DNA from: Catenovulum sp. 2E275
GTDB lineage: Bacteria; Pseudomonadota; Gammaproteobacteria; Enterobacterales; Alteromonadaceae
Length of the DNA: 64,000 nt
NCBI RefSeq assembly: GCF_025515275.1
Contig: NZ_JAOPFU010000011.1
Span: 1-64,000 of the forward strand
Reading direction: 5' to 3'
Part shown: piece by piece, positions 7,929 to 19,459 of the stretch
Layout of the letters: each line of letters starts with the position of its first letter
How positions within the stretch are numbered: position 1 is the first letter of the stretch
Program-made: the position numbers and the translations under genes
Notes under the pieces: generated by a model
Seen by the model: only the letters and a program-made list of their open reading frames with translations
Database searches by the model: none
What the model was told of the DNA's origin: nothing

Positions 7929-9938
7929 ATGCAGTTAAACCCAGCACAGGCAGAAGCCGTTAGTTATGTCACCGGCCCCTGCTTAGTTTTAGCCGGCGCC
8001 GGCAGCGGAAAAACCCGAGTAATCACCAATAAAATTGCGCATTTAATTACTCGCTGCGGCTACAAAGCTAATCAAATTGCCGCGGTGACTTTTACCAACA
8101 AAGCCGCCAGAGAAATGCGGGAACGGGCAACCGCAACTTTGCCAAAAGGGGCTGGCCGCGGGCTTATGGTCTCAACTTTTCACACGCTGGGCTTAAACAT
8201 TATTAAACGCGAATACAAAACTTTGGGCATAAAACCCGGTTTTAGTTTATTTGATGATCAGGATACGCGTGCACTGTTAAAAGAATTAACCGAAAAAACA
8301 CTTGAGGGCGATAAAGATTTATTAGCCCAACTGCAAAACAGAATCTCGCAATGGAAAAATGATTTAATTTTACCTCCGCAAGCTTTAATGAGCGCCCGCG
8401 ATGACAGAGATAAGTTTTTTGCTCAGTGTTACCAGCAATACGCAAAACAAATGACAGCATACAATGCATTTGATTTTGATGATTTAATTTTAGTCCCTAC
8501 CCTGTTGCTAAAATATAACGAAGAAGCTCAAAACCGCTGGCAGCGAAAAATTCGTTATTTATTAGTCGATGAATATCAGGATACCAATACCAGCCAATAC
8601 GAAATGGTAAAGCAGTTAGTTGGTAGCCGTGGTTTATTTACGGTTGTGGGGGATGATGATCAGTCAATTTATAGCTGGCGCGGAGCTAAACCACAAAACT
8701 TGGTGCTATTACAAAGCGATTTTCCTAAATTAAAACTGATAAAATTAGAGCAAAATTACCGCTCTGTACAATGTGTACTTAATGCAGCCAATATTTTAAT
8801 CGCTAATAACCCGCATGTTTACGATAAATCATTATTTAGTGAAATGGCTTATGGCGAACCGATTCGGGTTTTATTTGCGAAAGATGAAGAAAATGAAGCA
8901 GAGCGAGTAGTCTCTGAATTAATTGCACATAAATACATGCGCAAAAGTAAATTTAAAGACTATGCGATTTTGTATCGTGGTAATCATCAGTCGCGAGTAT
9001 TTGAAAAAAGCCTGATGACCAATCGTATTCCATACAAAATAAGTGGCGGCCAATCGTTTTTTGCCCGCGCAGAAATAAAAGACATTATGGCTTATTTACG
9101 TTTATTGGTTAATCCAGATGATGACAATGCATTTTTGCGGATCGTCAACGTACCTAAACGCGAAATCGGCCCAGCAACATTAGAAAAAGTGGGTAACTTA
9201 GCTAATCAGGCACATATTAGTTTATTTGAAGCCTGTTTTGAAAATAGTTTAGCTGAACATTTAGGCGGTAAAAAACTTGAAACAGTACAACAATTTGCCC
9301 GCTGGATGGTTGAGCTGGATGATAATGCTCAAAGAGGAGATGCGGTTCAGGCTGTTAGAGATTTAATTAAAGGCATCCGTTACGAAGAATACCTTTACGA
9401 AACCTCACCCAGTGGCAAAGCAGCAGAAATGAGAATGAAAAACGTTAGCCAGCTTTTTACTTGGCTAACCGGTATGCTCGAAGGCAATGAAGATGACGAG
9501 CCGATGACATTAAAAGAAGCCGTTAACCGTCTGACTCTGCGCGATATGATGGAAAGAGGCGAAGATGAAGATAATGCAGATCAGGTTCAGTTAATGACAC
9601 TACATGCTTCAAAAGGGCTTGAATTTCCGTATGTATTTTTAGTTGGCGCAGAAGAAGGTTTACTGCCACATCAGGCTAGTATTGATGAAGACAATATTGA
9701 AGAAGAACGCCGTTTAGCTTATGTAGGCATCACCCGTGCCCAGCGGGAATTAATTTTTACTTTAGCGCGAGAGCGTCGCCAATTTGGTGAAGTGATTAAA
9801 CCCGAACCCAGCCGGTTTTTATATGAGTTACCACAAGATGATTTGGTATGGGAACGTAAAAAAAGCAAAGAGTCTGAAGAAGTCCGTCAAGAAAAAGGGA
9901 AAGCTCACATTGCTAATTTACGCGATTTATTAAAATAA
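7929..9938 (+). CDS. rep: ATP-dependent DNA helicase Rep
   Basis: Rep is a superfamily 1 3'-to-5' helicase that helps replication forks pass protein blocks. The 669-residue length is close to E. coli Rep (673). Motifs in order: Walker A GAGSGKT (23-29), motif Ia TFTNKAA, Walker B DEYQDTN, motif [16 protein letters not shown], motif [20 protein letters not shown] and motif [14 protein letters not shown]. The UvrD-type C-terminal Tudor-like domain is absent, which favours Rep over UvrD. The last 34 bases overlap the end of the convergent GGDEF/EAL gene. Confidence 0.96.
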   Translation: MQLNPAQAEAVSYVTGPCLVLAGAGSGKTRVITNKIAHLITRCGYKANQIAAVTFTNKAAREMRERATATLPKGAGRGLMVSTFHTLGLNIIKREYKTLGIKPGFSLFDDQDTRALLKELTEKTLEGDKDLLAQLQNRISQWKNDLILPPQALMSARDDRDKFFAQCYQQYAKQMTAYNAFDFDDLILVPTLLLKYNEEAQNRWQRKIRYLLVDEYQDTNTSQYEMVKQLVGSRGLFTVVGDDDQSIYSWRGAKPQNLVLLQSDFPKLKLIKLEQNYRSVQCVLNAANILIANNPHVYDKSLFSEMAYGEPIRVLFAKDEENEAERVVSELIAHKYMRKSKFKDYAILYRGNHQSRVFEKSLMTNRIPYKISGGQSFFARAEIKDIMAYLRLLVNPDDDNAFLRIVNVPKREIGPATLEKVGNLANQAHISLFEACFENSLAEHLGGKKLETVQQFARWMVELDDNAQRGDAVQAVRDLIKGIRYEEYLYETSPSGKAAEMRMKNVSQLFTWLTGMLEGNEDDEPMTLKEAVNRLTLRDMMERGEDEDNADQVQLMTLHASKGLEFPYVFLVGAEEGLLPHQASIDEDNIEEERRLAYVGITRAQRELIFTLARERRQFGEVIKPEPSRFLYELPQDDLVWERKKSKESEEVRQEKGKAHIANLRDLLK

Positions 9939-12538
9939 ACAGTGGTTTTATCGGCTAAAATTTGTGCCAGTTGTTGAGCTGGCGCAATAAATTGCCCCTG
10001 AGCAAAACTACAGCCAATCGCATTTGCATTTAATAATCCCTGTTCATTATCTACTCCGTCGGCAATGGTAATAAAACCGACATCTTTACCAATATTAACC
10101 ACGCTTTGAGCATATCTTTGTAATTGGAGATCCTGCGCTAAATCTTTAATTAACTTTTTATCTAATTTAATAAAATCAATATCGGCTTTAAATAACATTG
10201 CCATCGAGCCAAACTGAGCACCAAATTGGTCCAGCGCGATTCTCACACCGGCTTCTGCAAGGCGATTTAATGATTCAATGGCCTGCTCTGCATCAGTTAA
10301 TGATTGCTCACTAAATTCAAGAATCAAATAATGTAGATCAACCTGACTGGCTTGCAATACATTAATTAATTGTGTCAACCGAGCTTGGTTATTTAAGAAC
10401 AAGCCGTCAAGATTAACACTCATTAAGGCACTGGGTGCACTTTTTCCGCCCTGCTCTGGTTTTAAATAAGTTAAAGCTTGCTCAAGTGCAAAAAAGTCAA
10501 TATCAAAAATAAGCTCGGTTTGCTCGGCCAACTCAATTACAGATTGAAGATTAACCAAACCGTCTTTAGGGTGCTGCCAATAAATTTGTGATTCAACCGC
10601 AACCACTGAGTTATCAGTTAAATCAACAACGGGTTGGTAATCGACAATAAATCGTTTTTGTTTTATCGCATTTCTGAGTTCAGTTTCAGTAGCAAGCTGA
10701 GCTTTTAAAGCTTCATGTAAACTTTGATCGAATACAACAAAGCGTCCACGACCTAGTTTTTTAGCCTGATACATCGCCGTATCAGCATCTCTTAATATAT
10801 CCGAGGGCTTTTTATAAGCTTGCTCAGACGTTGTAATCCCAAGGCTGCATCCAGCAAAAATGTCATGGCCGTCAATGTCAAAACTCACATTGATTGTATT
10901 AATGATCTCTTGGGCTAAATCCTGCGATAGTTCAGATGCATTTTCACCTTGCAGTAAAATCACAAATTCATCACCACCCATTCGGGCTAAAATGGCGTTT
11001 TCCGGTACACACTGTGCTATTTTTTGACTTACCTCAATTAAAAATTGATCACCAATTAAATGACCAAAGGTATCATTTATTAATTTAAACCTGTCTAAAT
11101 CGATAAATAACACGCTATAGGCGATCTCATTGTTTAAATGATTCTGTGCCAGTGCATTTAACAAATTACGGTTAAATAACTGCCGATTTGGCAAACCGGT
11201 TAAATTGTCGTGATTTGCATCATGATACAATTTAGCCTGCACTTGCTGATTAGCTTTAATTTGCTGATTTAAATCTTGATTAACCTGATTTAGCTGTTGG
11301 GTTCGCTCTTGCACAACTTGCTCAAGCTCTTTATGTGACTCAGCTAATCTGGCCTGTGTATGCCACTTTTGTAGAATTAAATTAAAATGGGTTGCTAAAA
11401 ATGATAACGCTTCTAACTGCTCAGACTGAGCGCCAAAATGCGCTTCGCTTCTAACCATGCCAATCAATACAAAAGGCATTTGCTCATTTTGCAGTTGTTC
11501 GTTTTGTAATTGAACTGCCTGCCATGAAAAATGAGAGTTTTTAATCATAATATCAGGCACATACGCTAGTGCACCTAATTGGTTTAAATGATGAACATCT
11601 GCCGAGCGTAAAAATATAGGCAAAGGATCAATACTAAAATATTGATTAAGTGAATTAAATTGTAAATGGATATTTGATGTTATAAACGGCGTACGATTTA
11701 CGGCTGGATAATGCCAATGTCCATCTAATTGCTTAACCGCAATATAATGTAGCTCAGGTGAAAATATTTGCTCAACAATCTGAGCTATAGCCTGATATAG
11801 ATCGTCAAGCGTTAAACTAAAATCAAATGTTTCATTTAACTCTAATAATAATTTATGTGCTAATTGATACTGCTGTTTGAGTTTAGCTTCTTCTTTTAAT
11901 GCTTGATGCGCAACCTGTAATGCTTTTGTCCGGCTATGCATTTCATGCTCTAACTGAACCTGTTGATTAAGCATATCAATGGCTTGGGTAATATGTTTGG
12001 CCAATATACTTAAAATAATTAAGTCTTGTTGGCTAAAATGAATCTCCGTCTGATGACTTTGAATAACAATAGCACCACAAGTCCCGTCATTTAACGTAAG
12101 CGGTACACCAAGCCAACTAACAGCTGGCTCACCGAGCTCTAAAACCTCACCCAGCTCAACTAAGTTGCGATAATCATCAGGGTTACATAACAAAGCGGTT
12201 TGAGTACGGAATAAATAACCGGTTAAACCGAATTCAATTACACCATCAGAAAAATGTGGGTTATCTAATACCCCACGTAACTGGCTAGCATAATAAACCA
12301 GTTCAAATTGTTGGTTAGTCTGATTTTTAAATACAATATATAAATCAGGGGCTTTAATTAGACTAGCTATGATTTCATGCAGTTGATAATAAAAATCTTT
12401 CGGCTCAATAAACAGGCGAGTTAAGTCAGCAATTTCTAATAAAGCAGTTTGCAAGCTACTTGCCTGACGTTTTAAGCCCAACAACTTCTTTAAATGTCTG
12501 CTTTTAAAACTTTTACCCGATGCCAATACTAAACTCAC
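9905..12538 (-). CDS. GAF-GGDEF-EAL cyclic di-GMP protein with degenerate EAL
   Basis: The 877-residue protein has an N-terminal GAF-like domain (about 30-195), a coiled coil (about 190-230), a second GAF-like region (about 230-390), another coiled coil (400-440), a GGDEF domain (about 440-605) and an EAL domain (about 610-865). GGDEF at 521-525 is intact, so cyclase activity is plausible, but the RxxD inhibitory site is absent (VPEN in its place). The EAL domain has decayed at key positions: ESQ for EAL (649-651), DQFG for DDFG (770-773) and ADGVD for AEGVE (826-830), so phosphodiesterase activity is unlikely. It has no membrane segment. The start is a GTG with a poor ribosome binding site. 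Its 3' end overlaps rep by 34 bases in antisense. Confidence 0.9.
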   Translation of the reverse strand: MSLVLASGKSFKSRHLKKLLGLKRQASSLQTALLEIADLTRLFIEPKDFYYQLHEIIASLIKAPDLYIVFKNQTNQQFELVYYASQLRGVLDNPHFSDGVIEFGLTGYLFRTQTALLCNPDDYRNLVELGEVLELGEPAVSWLGVPLTLNDGTCGAIVIQSHQTEIHFSQQDLIILSILAKHITQAIDMLNQQVQLEHEMHSRTKALQVAHQALKEEAKLKQQYQLAHKLLLELNETFDFSLTLDDLYQAIAQIVEQIFSPELHYIAVKQLDGHWHYPAVNRTPFITSNIHLQFNSLNQYFSIDPLPIFLRSADVHHLNQLGALAYVPDIMIKNSHFSWQAVQLQNEQLQNEQMPFVLIGMVRSEAHFGAQSEQLEALSFLATHFNLILQKWHTQARLAESHKELEQVVQERTQQLNQVNQDLNQQIKANQQVQAKLYHDANHDNLTGLPNRQLFNRNLLNALAQNHLNNEIAYSVLFIDLDRFKLINDTFGHLIGDQFLIEVSQKIAQCVPENAILARMGGDEFVILLQGENASELSQDLAQEIINTINVSFDIDGHDIFAGCSLGITTSEQAYKKPSDILRDADTAMYQAKKLGRGRFVVFDQSLHEALKAQLATETELRNAIKQKRFIVDYQPVVDLTDNSVVAVESQIYWQHPKDGLVNLQSVIELAEQTELIFDIDFFALEQALTYLKPEQGGKSAPSALMSVNLDGLFLNNQARLTQLINVLQASQVDLHYLILEFSEQSLTDAEQAIESLNRLAEAGVRIALDQFGAQFGSMAMLFKADIDFIKLDKKLIKDLAQDLQLQRYAQSVVNIGKDVGFITIADGVDNEQGLLNANAIGCSFAQGQFIAPAQQLAQILADKTTVYFNKSRKLAM

Positions 12539-12792
12539 TTTATTAATTATTATTGCCGCATCTGTTCATACTCATTTGACATGGTTTAAGGCTTGTAGCT
12601 TAAACTCATGCCAATAAAGTTAACAGTTAAACTAAACAATCGTTGCTTTTGATCGTATCAACTAAAAGATAGCATAAAGCGCCGAAACTGTGCTGGCTTA
12701 ATGATGTTTTTAGAATAGATTTAAGTTAACTCTTTGAAGCAACACTCAGATTAAATACTAAGCAAACATGTCATGTCCGACCAGTCTAGCGA

Positions 12793-12801
12793 TGCTATAA
12801 T
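12793..12801 (+). promoter_or_regulatory. Candidate extended -10 promoter
   Basis: TGCTATAAT is a perfect extended -10 (TGn followed by TATAAT) on the plus strand. The expected start is about 12,808. No convincing -35 is present, as is usual for extended -10 promoters. There is no annotated plus-strand gene downstream before the convergent cytochrome gene. Confidence 0.45.
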
Positions 12802-12811
12802 AAATCGCATT

Positions 12812-12825
12812 TTGATCAAGATCAA
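12812..12825. promoter_or_regulatory. FNR/EtrA-type binding site
   Basis: TTGATCAAGATCAA is a perfect match to the FNR consensus TTGAT-N4-ATCAA. For a minus-strand promoter serving the GGDEF/EAL gene, a poor -10-like TAGACT (12788 to 12783) lies about 33 bases from the box centre, near class II activator spacing. For the plus-strand extended -10 the box would sit just past the start and would block transcription. A CRP-like regulator might also bind. Confidence 0.6.
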
Positions 12826-12943
12826 AAAAAGATTATTTTTAGGTTACGCCTTTACTTTAGTTTAAACCTCAAGAGTGAAAGGCAAATGAAATGAGTTTTG
12901 AAATAACCAAAGTAGTGAAGCTAATTGACAATAAAACTAGAGG

Positions 12944-12967
12944 TTGAGCTGCACAAATACAGCTCAA
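12944..12967. terminator. Hairpin after the cytochrome c5 gene
   Basis: An 8-base-pair stem (TTGAGCTG 12944-12951 with CAGCTCAA 12960-12967, loop of 8) lies just past the stop codon of the minus-strand cytochrome gene. The T-tract is weak in both directions, so it may be a terminator or only a stabilising 3' hairpin. Confidence 0.5.
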
Positions 12968-12978
12968 TTTAAGATAAA

Positions 12979-13380
12979 TTATACGCCTTCAAGCATAAAT
13001 TCAATTGCAGCTTTTAGCTCATCATCACTACAATCCATACAAGTCCCTTTAGGAGGCATTGCATTAAAACCATTAATAGCGTGCTCTAATAGAGTATCTA
13101 AACCTTTTTCTAATCTAGGTTTCCAGTCTTCAGTATGAGGCTTAGGTGCATTCAATACACCTGCACTGTGACAAGCTGTACAACTAGCATTATAAACGTC
13201 TTCACCTGAACGCGCACCACCAGAAGCAGCAACAGGTTGTGCTCCAGCAATATGCACTGAACCAACAGGCTTAAGACGCTCTTTAATTGCTTCATTGCTC
13301 ATTTCATCGGCTTGTACAAATGGTGTCAGAGCGATAGCTGCCACCAATAATGATTTATTAAATTGTTTAAATACGCCCAC
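12979..13380 (-). CDS. Cytochrome c5-type periplasmic monohaem protein
   Basis: The 133-residue precursor has a Sec signal peptide (about 1-24, ending VQA), one haem site C67-T-A-C70-H71 and an axial Met at 108 in NAMPPKG. The pair C114/C117 (GTCMDC) after the Met ligand is typical of cytochrome c5, where it forms a disulfide. The family carries electrons in the periplasm, for example to terminal oxidases (ScyA-like in Shewanella). It starts with GTG, with GGAG 7 bases upstream. It is transcribed alone. The region upstream (13,381-13,600) holds its presumed promoter but no box I can defend. Confidence 0.92.
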   Translation of the reverse strand: MGVFKQFNKSLLVAAIALTPFVQADEMSNEAIKERLKPVGSVHIAGAQPVAASGGARSGEDVYNASCTACHSAGVLNAPKPHTEDWKPRLEKGLDTLLEHAINGFNAMPPKGTCMDCSDDELKAAIEFMLEGV

Positions 13381-13605
13381 AAGAATTCTCCAAGCTTGTA
13401 AAATTTAAATTTAGATTACTCAAAATATTACCATATAGCGAGGTTGAAAACCGAAACTAAACTTGAAAAGGGGTAACAGCTTTTGAGTGAATAAAAATGT
13501 TGGCGGGATTATAACTAAAAATTACTCAAATATAGAGGGCTTTTTTGGATTAGTTTAAATACAGACTTGATCTAAACCAATATTTTGTTCAAACAGTTAA
13601 AAAAC

Positions 13606-13630
13606 AACAAGCCCGCAATGCGGGCTTGTT
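13606..13630 (-). terminator. Terminator of the lipoprotein gene
   Basis: A perfect 11-base-pair stem (AACAAGCCCGC 13606-13616 with 13620-13630, loop of 3) is followed on the minus strand by TTGTTTTTTAA. It lies 40 bases past the stop codon of the lipoprotein gene. Confidence 0.9.
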
Positions 13631-13669
13631 TAGTGTGAAAGCGCTGACTAATTAATCACGAATAATTAA

Positions 13670-15142
13670 TTAACGAACTTCTTCCGGGTCATTCATTTTA
13701 ATCGCATTTAACTGAGCATTACGGCCTAACACATTACCAGCATCATCTGTTGCCGGCTCTGCAATATAAATCCAGTCACCAGCTTGCTCACCTTGGCCAC
13801 TACCAAAAGTAACTCTGTCAGTGAATAAAGTATAAGTGGTATCGCCATCATCATAAGTTAAATAAATATCATAAGTATCAGACGGTAAAGTTAAGAACTG
13901 ATAAATTTCGCCTACTTCACGTTGTTGAATGCTATATGATGTCGTTGCAATTGATTCACCTTGTCTTACAAAATAAATATCAACTGCATCACTCTCTGTC
14001 GGGTCAGTATCGAATTGATTATTTAATAAGTTTACAAAAGTGATCTGATGGTTATCAGTAATATCGCGACTGGTATTTGAAAACGCAATGTTTTTAATTT
14101 TACCAACCGAAGCACCTTGTTCATAAGCTCTTTCTTCCACTACATCACGGTAATAAACAATTGTTTTATCAACACCATTTTGGAAAGGATAAGGTGAGCT
14201 TGAACAAGCGCCTGCATTTACACACGCATTGTATTCAATAGTAACATTGTAAGAGCCTACTTCGCCTGTGTCTAATGTTACAAATCCGCTTAATGTATCT
14301 GGCGCAATATCCGTTACGTTGGCTAATTTTTCTGCTGCAAGATTAGCTAATTTTAGGCTGATATTACCCAAATCGTTAACGCTATTATAAACACGGAAAT
14401 AAGATGCAAGCTCAGAGTCTTTATATTCTGTTGGAGAAGTGGTGTTAGACAAACGAGCTAATGCAGGAATAGGCGTATCATTTAGCTTTGAATCTTTTAA
14501 AGCAAAAAAGTATTGATAATTGCTAAATGAAAAACTGCTGGTTTTTAAAATAGTTTCATCACCGGCTTTTAAAATGATGTAATACTTTTCAGCATCATCA
14601 TCAATTGTTAATGTTTGTTTTTCTTTATAATTAATTACAAATTCCTGCATAATTGCAGAATCTTCAGTATCAACAAACTGTACTGTGATTGCACCATATT
14701 TATTGCTAATAGCTGGTGCTAAATACATCATATTAAATTCAAATGTATCTTCTTTAACATCACCTGTTTTGTTATTAAAAGTAAACAATAATGGCTCTTC
14801 GCCACCATTACCTAAATCATTAAGTGAAACCAAAAAGTTATATTTGTCTTTACCTAGGTTTAAATCGTCTTCATACAAAGTAGAAGTAGTATCTTCATCA
14901 ACTTCTACTTTTAATTCGATTGTACTTGTACCCGATTCAACGGTTTTAATTGCAGAAGTTCTTTCATAACCTACCGCGGTGACATAACTATCATCATCAT
15001 ATAAAAGAACGGATGCTTTATTTGGAGATAAGTTATAATAAGTTAAATAAGTAGATGAATTGCTTGAACTATCACTACCACAGCCTGCAATAAATGCAGA
15101 GCCAACAACTAATGCTGATAATCCAATATTTTTAATGCTCAT
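13670..15142 (-). CDS. Predicted outer-membrane lipoprotein, DUF4397-like repeats
   Basis: The 490-residue protein starts MSIKNIGLSALVVG and has a lipobox SAFIAGC, so it should be lipid-anchored; the next residues (GSDSSSNSS) form a flexible linker. The rest is rich in beta-strand with Asp, Thr and Ser, and the opening segment LTYYNLSPNKASVLLYDDD resembles the DUF4397 domain of surface proteins. A second related stretch occurs near FVNLLNNQFDTDP. I chose ATG 15142, since AAGGGG lies 5 bases upstream; a GTG two codons earlier is less likely. It has its own terminator and is not in an operon. The function is unknown; surface display is inferred. Confidence 0.75.
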   Translation of the reverse strand: MSIKNIGLSALVVGSAFIAGCGSDSSSNSSTYLTYYNLSPNKASVLLYDDDSYVTAVGYERTSAIKTVESGTSTIELKVEVDEDTTSTLYEDDLNLGKDKYNFLVSLNDLGNGGEEPLLFTFNNKTGDVKEDTFEFNMMYLAPAISNKYGAITVQFVDTEDSAIMQEFVINYKEKQTLTIDDDAEKYYIILKAGDETILKTSSFSFSNYQYFFALKDSKLNDTPIPALARLSNTTSPTEYKDSELASYFRVYNSVNDLGNISLKLANLAAEKLANVTDIAPDTLSGFVTLDTGEVGSYNVTIEYNACVNAGACSSSPYPFQNGVDKTIVYYRDVVEERAYEQGASVGKIKNIAFSNTSRDITDNHQITFVNLLNNQFDTDPTESDAVDIYFVRQGESIATTSYSIQQREVGEIYQFLTLPSDTYDIYLTYDDGDTTYTLFTDRVTFGSGQGEQAGDWIYIAEPATDDAGNVLGRNAQLNAIKMNDPEEVR

Positions 15143-15476
15143 GAGCACCCCTTTAGTTACGCTCTTAATTTATATTAAGATTTAAAATCTAATCCTGTCT
15201 GGACAATAACCCAGATTCAACCTTTAACCAGGCTAAAGCTGATTATAAAAAGCTTGTTGCTAACAACTCGAAACCAAATTGAGTTGAAAATAGCCCAACA
15301 TGATAATCTCAATCTTGCTTAGATGAAACCCAAATATGATCAAGATAACAAAATTTATCCGCATTTTACGTCTGTATCGACAAATTTAAAATGTATTTTC
15401 ATTTATAAAGGTGATCGATTAAAACGCCAGCATATAGACTCAGGCTTTATACCAAAGTTCATTACTGAATGTAGAA
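15143..15476. other. Intergenic region between hemB and the lipoprotein gene
   Basis: The 334 bases contain the ribosome binding site and presumed promoter of the lipoprotein gene (a TATAAA lies near 15,170 on the minus strand without a good -35) and the 3' trailer of hemB. I see no gene, strong hairpin or repeat. Confidence 0.5.
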
Positions 15477-16490
<1,014 letters not shown>

Positions 16491-16497
16491 TTAAATA

Positions 16498-17838
16498 CTA
16501 AGATAAATTTTGGTTTGGATGAATTGCTCTAATAATATTGGGCTTGGCCTCAACCGTGCGATTACGCCCAAGTTGTTTAGCCTGATATAATGCTTTATCT
16601 GCTTGGCGAATTAACTCATCAGGATGATTATTGTCATTCGCATATAGAGTTGCAACTCCAAAGCTAGCAGTGATACGAATAGTTACATCACTAGTGACTA
16701 TATTTTCATTACTTAAACTTTCTCTGATTTTTTCAGCAAAAATATGAGCGCCTTGTAAATCAGTTGCCGGTAATATGATAGCAAATTCTTCACCACCAAA
16801 ACGACAGATGCAATCGGCGACACGGCGAATTTGCTGTTGAATTAATCTGGCCGTTTGACGAATGACCTGATCGCCAACTAAATGACCATAATTATCATTA
16901 ATCGATTTAAACTTATCAATATCCAGCATAATTAAGCTCAAAGGCGCTTTTTCTCGACGGCTTCGCCTGAATTCAGAAAACAGTCTTTCATCAAAATAAC
17001 GCCTGTTTTTAACACCGGTTAGAGCATCTTGGGTATTAATTTGTTCCAATTTATTATTTTTTTCTTGTAACTCGCGCAGAGTAACTTCTAGCTCAAAATT
17101 GCGAGCTTGCATTTCTACTTCAAGCTGTTGGTAGGCTTCATGTTCTGCCGATAGTTGATTTTGAATGGCAAATTTTTGCTGCATTAACAGATTTATCCGA
17201 TCCTGATGATTGTTATTTTCGGTTAACTGAGCAATAAACTGAGCCCTGCAAATGGAAATAAATAAAAAGCCGCTCAATAAAGTCACCAAGCCATTATAAA
17301 CTGCGATAGATAAATTAAGTTCAGCCGAAAAATAATTAGGTAAAGCTAAAAGCAGTGAAATCAAACCTGATAAAGCCGCCAATTTGAGTTTGCTCATTTG
17401 TTTAACGACGAAGATAAAACAAGATAACGCAGCTAAGACTAAGCCGGCATTTAGAGCATAAACATACCAATCGGCATTAAAATAAGTCGTGCCAGAGACC
17501 AACAGCAAACTAAATAACCAAACACCCCAAACAGGTTTAGCATGCACTGCGGCCTGTAAGTGAGCATCCAGCATCATTAATAATAAAACAAGTTGAATCA
17601 ATAGCGATAAATACACGGAAAATGCAATAAATTGTTCAATTAGACTTAACTGAACAGAGCTAAATGCTTGGCTATCTAACTGAGTGTAAGCATAAAAAAG
17701 TGCATTTAAGCTTAATATAATGAAAACAAAAACAGAATGCAGAGCCAGTTTAGGTTGTTTATATATAAATGCCAGCGAACAGCTAATAACCAAAAGCGTC
17801 AAGCAAAAGGGTATTAACCAAACTGTGAGCCCGTTCAT
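16498..17838 (-). CDS. Membrane diguanylate cyclase (GGDEF)
   Basis: The 446-residue protein has about six or seven membrane segments in the first 200 residues, a coiled coil (about 205-270) and a C-terminal GGDEF domain. The active site is GGEEF (348-352) and an inhibitory site RVAD (339-342) lies exactly five residues upstream, so it should be an active cyclase with product inhibition. The N-terminal sensor matches no family I can name. It overlaps the tatD stop by one base and precedes hemB by 19 bases, so it is co-transcribed with the tat genes. Cyclic di-GMP commonly controls exopolysaccharide, and a large exopolysaccharide locus lies in this window. Confidence 0.93.
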   Translation of the reverse strand: MNGLTVWLIPFCLTLLVISCSLAFIYKQPKLALHSVFVFIILSLNALFYAYTQLDSQAFSSVQLSLIEQFIAFSVYLSLLIQLVLLLMMLDAHLQAAVHAKPVWGVWLFSLLLVSGTTYFNADWYVYALNAGLVLAALSCFIFVVKQMSKLKLAALSGLISLLLALPNYFSAELNLSIAVYNGLVTLLSGFLFISICRAQFIAQLTENNNHQDRINLLMQQKFAIQNQLSAEHEAYQQLEVEMQARNFELEVTLRELQEKNNKLEQINTQDALTGVKNRRYFDERLFSEFRRSRREKAPLSLIMLDIDKFKSINDNYGHLVGDQVIRQTARLIQQQIRRVADCICRFGGEEFAIILPATDLQGAHIFAEKIRESLSNENIVTSDVTIRITASFGVATLYANDNNHPDELIRQADKALYQAKQLGRNRTVEAKPNIIRAIHPNQNLS

Positions 17839-18692
17839 TAGCCATTTACCTGTTCATCTATATTAAAAAACTCAGATGCATTGGCAAATGTCTGAGCAGA
17901 TAATTCAGCCAAGGTAATATTGAATTGAGCTGCAATTTGTTCAGCAATATGTGGCAAATATAATGGCAGATTGCGCTTATCTTTCGGTTTAGGCGTCAAG
18001 TTTCTTGGCAATAAAAAAGGGGCATCCGTTTCAATTAATAAACGGTTCAGTGGAATCTGATTAACCAGTTCCAATACATCTTTACCGCGCCTTTCATCAC
18101 AAATCCAGCCGGTGATCCCAATAAAACAATCCAACGCAAGATAATCTTCAAGTTCTTGCCGATTTCCAGTAAAACAATGCACCACTACTTGTTTTAGCTC
18201 ATTTCGTCTTGGCTTAATCACCTCTATAAACGCAGTGTGGGCATCTCGCTGATGTAAAAATACAGGCGCATTAAGCTCAATCGCTAAATCCAGTTGCTGG
18301 CTAAATACTTGTAGTTGCTGCTCTTGCGGTGAATAATTGCGATTAAAGTCTAAACCACATTCACCAATTGCTTTAACTTGTTGATTATCAAGATACAAAG
18401 CTTTAAGCACAGAAAGGTAGTTGTCTGATACGTCTTTCGCATCGTGCGGATGTACACCAGCTGTAGAATATACATTTTGATATTGCCCAGCCATTTGTGC
18501 AGCTAAGTGTGACTCTCGCTCATTTGTACCTGTGATACAAATGCGAGCAACCCCGGCTTGTTTAGCCAGTTCAATTTGCTGGTGATAATCACTCGAGAAT
18601 TGGCTATTGGTCAGGTTTACACCTATATCAAACCATTGTTCAGTTGACGCTTGTTCTGTTTTATTTATTGTTTTAAAAGGTTCAACTGCCAT
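17838..18692 (-). CDS. tatD: TatD-type metal-dependent 3'-5' exonuclease
   Basis: TatD is a magnesium-dependent nuclease of the amidohydrolase fold linked to DNA repair and, despite its name, not needed for Tat export. The 284-residue protein has FDIGVNLTNSQF, the form specific to TatD (instead of HxH in YcfH and YjjV), then GECGLDFNR, FLHQRDAH, VVHCFTG and ETDAPFLLPR, which supply the metal ligands. The N-terminus is about 20 residues longer than in E. coli TatD and is polar; a later start before WFDIGVNL is possible but I see no better one. It lies 26 bases after tatC. Confidence 0.95.
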   Translation of the reverse strand: MAVEPFKTINKTEQASTEQWFDIGVNLTNSQFSSDYHQQIELAKQAGVARICITGTNERESHLAAQMAGQYQNVYSTAGVHPHDAKDVSDNYLSVLKALYLDNQQVKAIGECGLDFNRNYSPQEQQLQVFSQQLDLAIELNAPVFLHQRDAHTAFIEVIKPRRNELKQVVVHCFTGNRQELEDYLALDCFIGITGWICDERRGKDVLELVNQIPLNRLLIETDAPFLLPRNLTPKPKDKRNLPLYLPHIAEQIAAQFNITLAELSAQTFANASEFFNIDEQVNG

Positions 18693-18718
18693 TGTTATTG
18701 TCCTAACATAATTGATTA

Positions 18719-19459
18719 TTATTCTTCTGGTTCGGTGTCGTCATCTTCCGGTTTATAATAAAAACGGGAAAGCAACACACCCAGTTCAAATAATAACCAC
18801 ATTGGCACTGCAAGTAAAACCTGAGATATCACATCCGGCGGAGTTAATAACATCCCAACCACAAATACGCCAACAATAACAAAACGGCGTTTTTCTGCTA
18901 ATTTGGCTGGTGTAGTAATGCCAGTCCATACTAAAAGCACTGTTGCAATCGGGATCTCAAACGCTAACCCAAATGCAAAAAATAATTTTAAAACAAAATC
19001 TAAATAGCTATTAATATCGGTTGAAACCGTTACACCTTCTGGAGCTGCTCCTACAAAAAATGGAAATGCCAACGGGAAAACCACATAATAAGCAAATGCG
19101 ATCCCACCATAAAATAACAAGGAAGAACTAGCGATTAAAGGTGCAATTAGCTTGCGTTCATGCTGATATAAAGCCGGCGCAATAAAAGCCCAAACATGAT
19201 AAAGCGCATAAGGCATAGCCGCAAAAATAGACATCACCATAGTCAATTTAAACGGCGTTAAAAAAGGCGTCGCGACTCCAGTTGCTATCATGCTGGTTGA
19301 TTCTGGTAGCGACTCAATTAACGGCAGAGCAATCCAATGATAAATTTGATTCGAAAATCCAACGGCTGCAATAAAAACAACTAACACCGCCAAAATAACT
19401 TTAACTAAACGATTTCTCAATTCAGTTAAATGACTAATTAAAGGTTGCTGCTCACTCAT
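18719..19459 (-). CDS. tatC: Sec-independent protein translocase subunit TatC
   Basis: TatC is the six-helix inner-membrane receptor that, with TatB, binds twin-arginine signal peptides of folded proteins. The 246-residue protein has the conserved N-terminus [10 protein letters not shown], the [19 protein letters not shown]-type loop split over helices 2 and 3 and a conserved PEGV periplasmic stretch. The start ATG overlaps the tatB stop by four bases, indicating coupled translation. A likely client in this window is the twin-arginine protein at 36,233-36,550. Confidence 0.97.
   Translation of the reverse strand: MSEQQPLISHLTELRNRLVKVILAVLVVFIAAVGFSNQIYHWIALPLIESLPESTSMIATGVATPFLTPFKLTMVMSIFAAMPYALYHVWAFIAPALYQHERKLIAPLIASSSLLFYGGIAFAYYVVFPLAFPFFVGAAPEGVTVSTDINSYLDFVLKLFFAFGLAFEIPIATVLLVWTGITTPAKLAEKRRFVIVGVFVVGMLLTPPDVISQVLLAVPMWLLFELGVLLSRFYYKPEDDDTEPEE

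Larger units (their letters stand above)
12539..12978. other. 440-base intergenic region with regulatory signals, no clear gene
   Basis: It lies between the start of the GGDEF/EAL gene and the end of the cytochrome gene, both minus-strand. It holds an extended -10 box, a perfect FNR-type box and a hairpin, described separately. An 18-codon plus-strand reading frame (12891-12947) has a fair ribosome binding site but no recognisable product. The layout could fit a long 5' leader for the cyclase gene or a small RNA on the plus strand (about 12,808 to 12,970). Confidence 0.5.

Noticed and set aside
12891-12947. 18-codon small open frame near the FNR box
   Set aside because: It has a fair ribosome binding site but its length and composition give no support for a protein.
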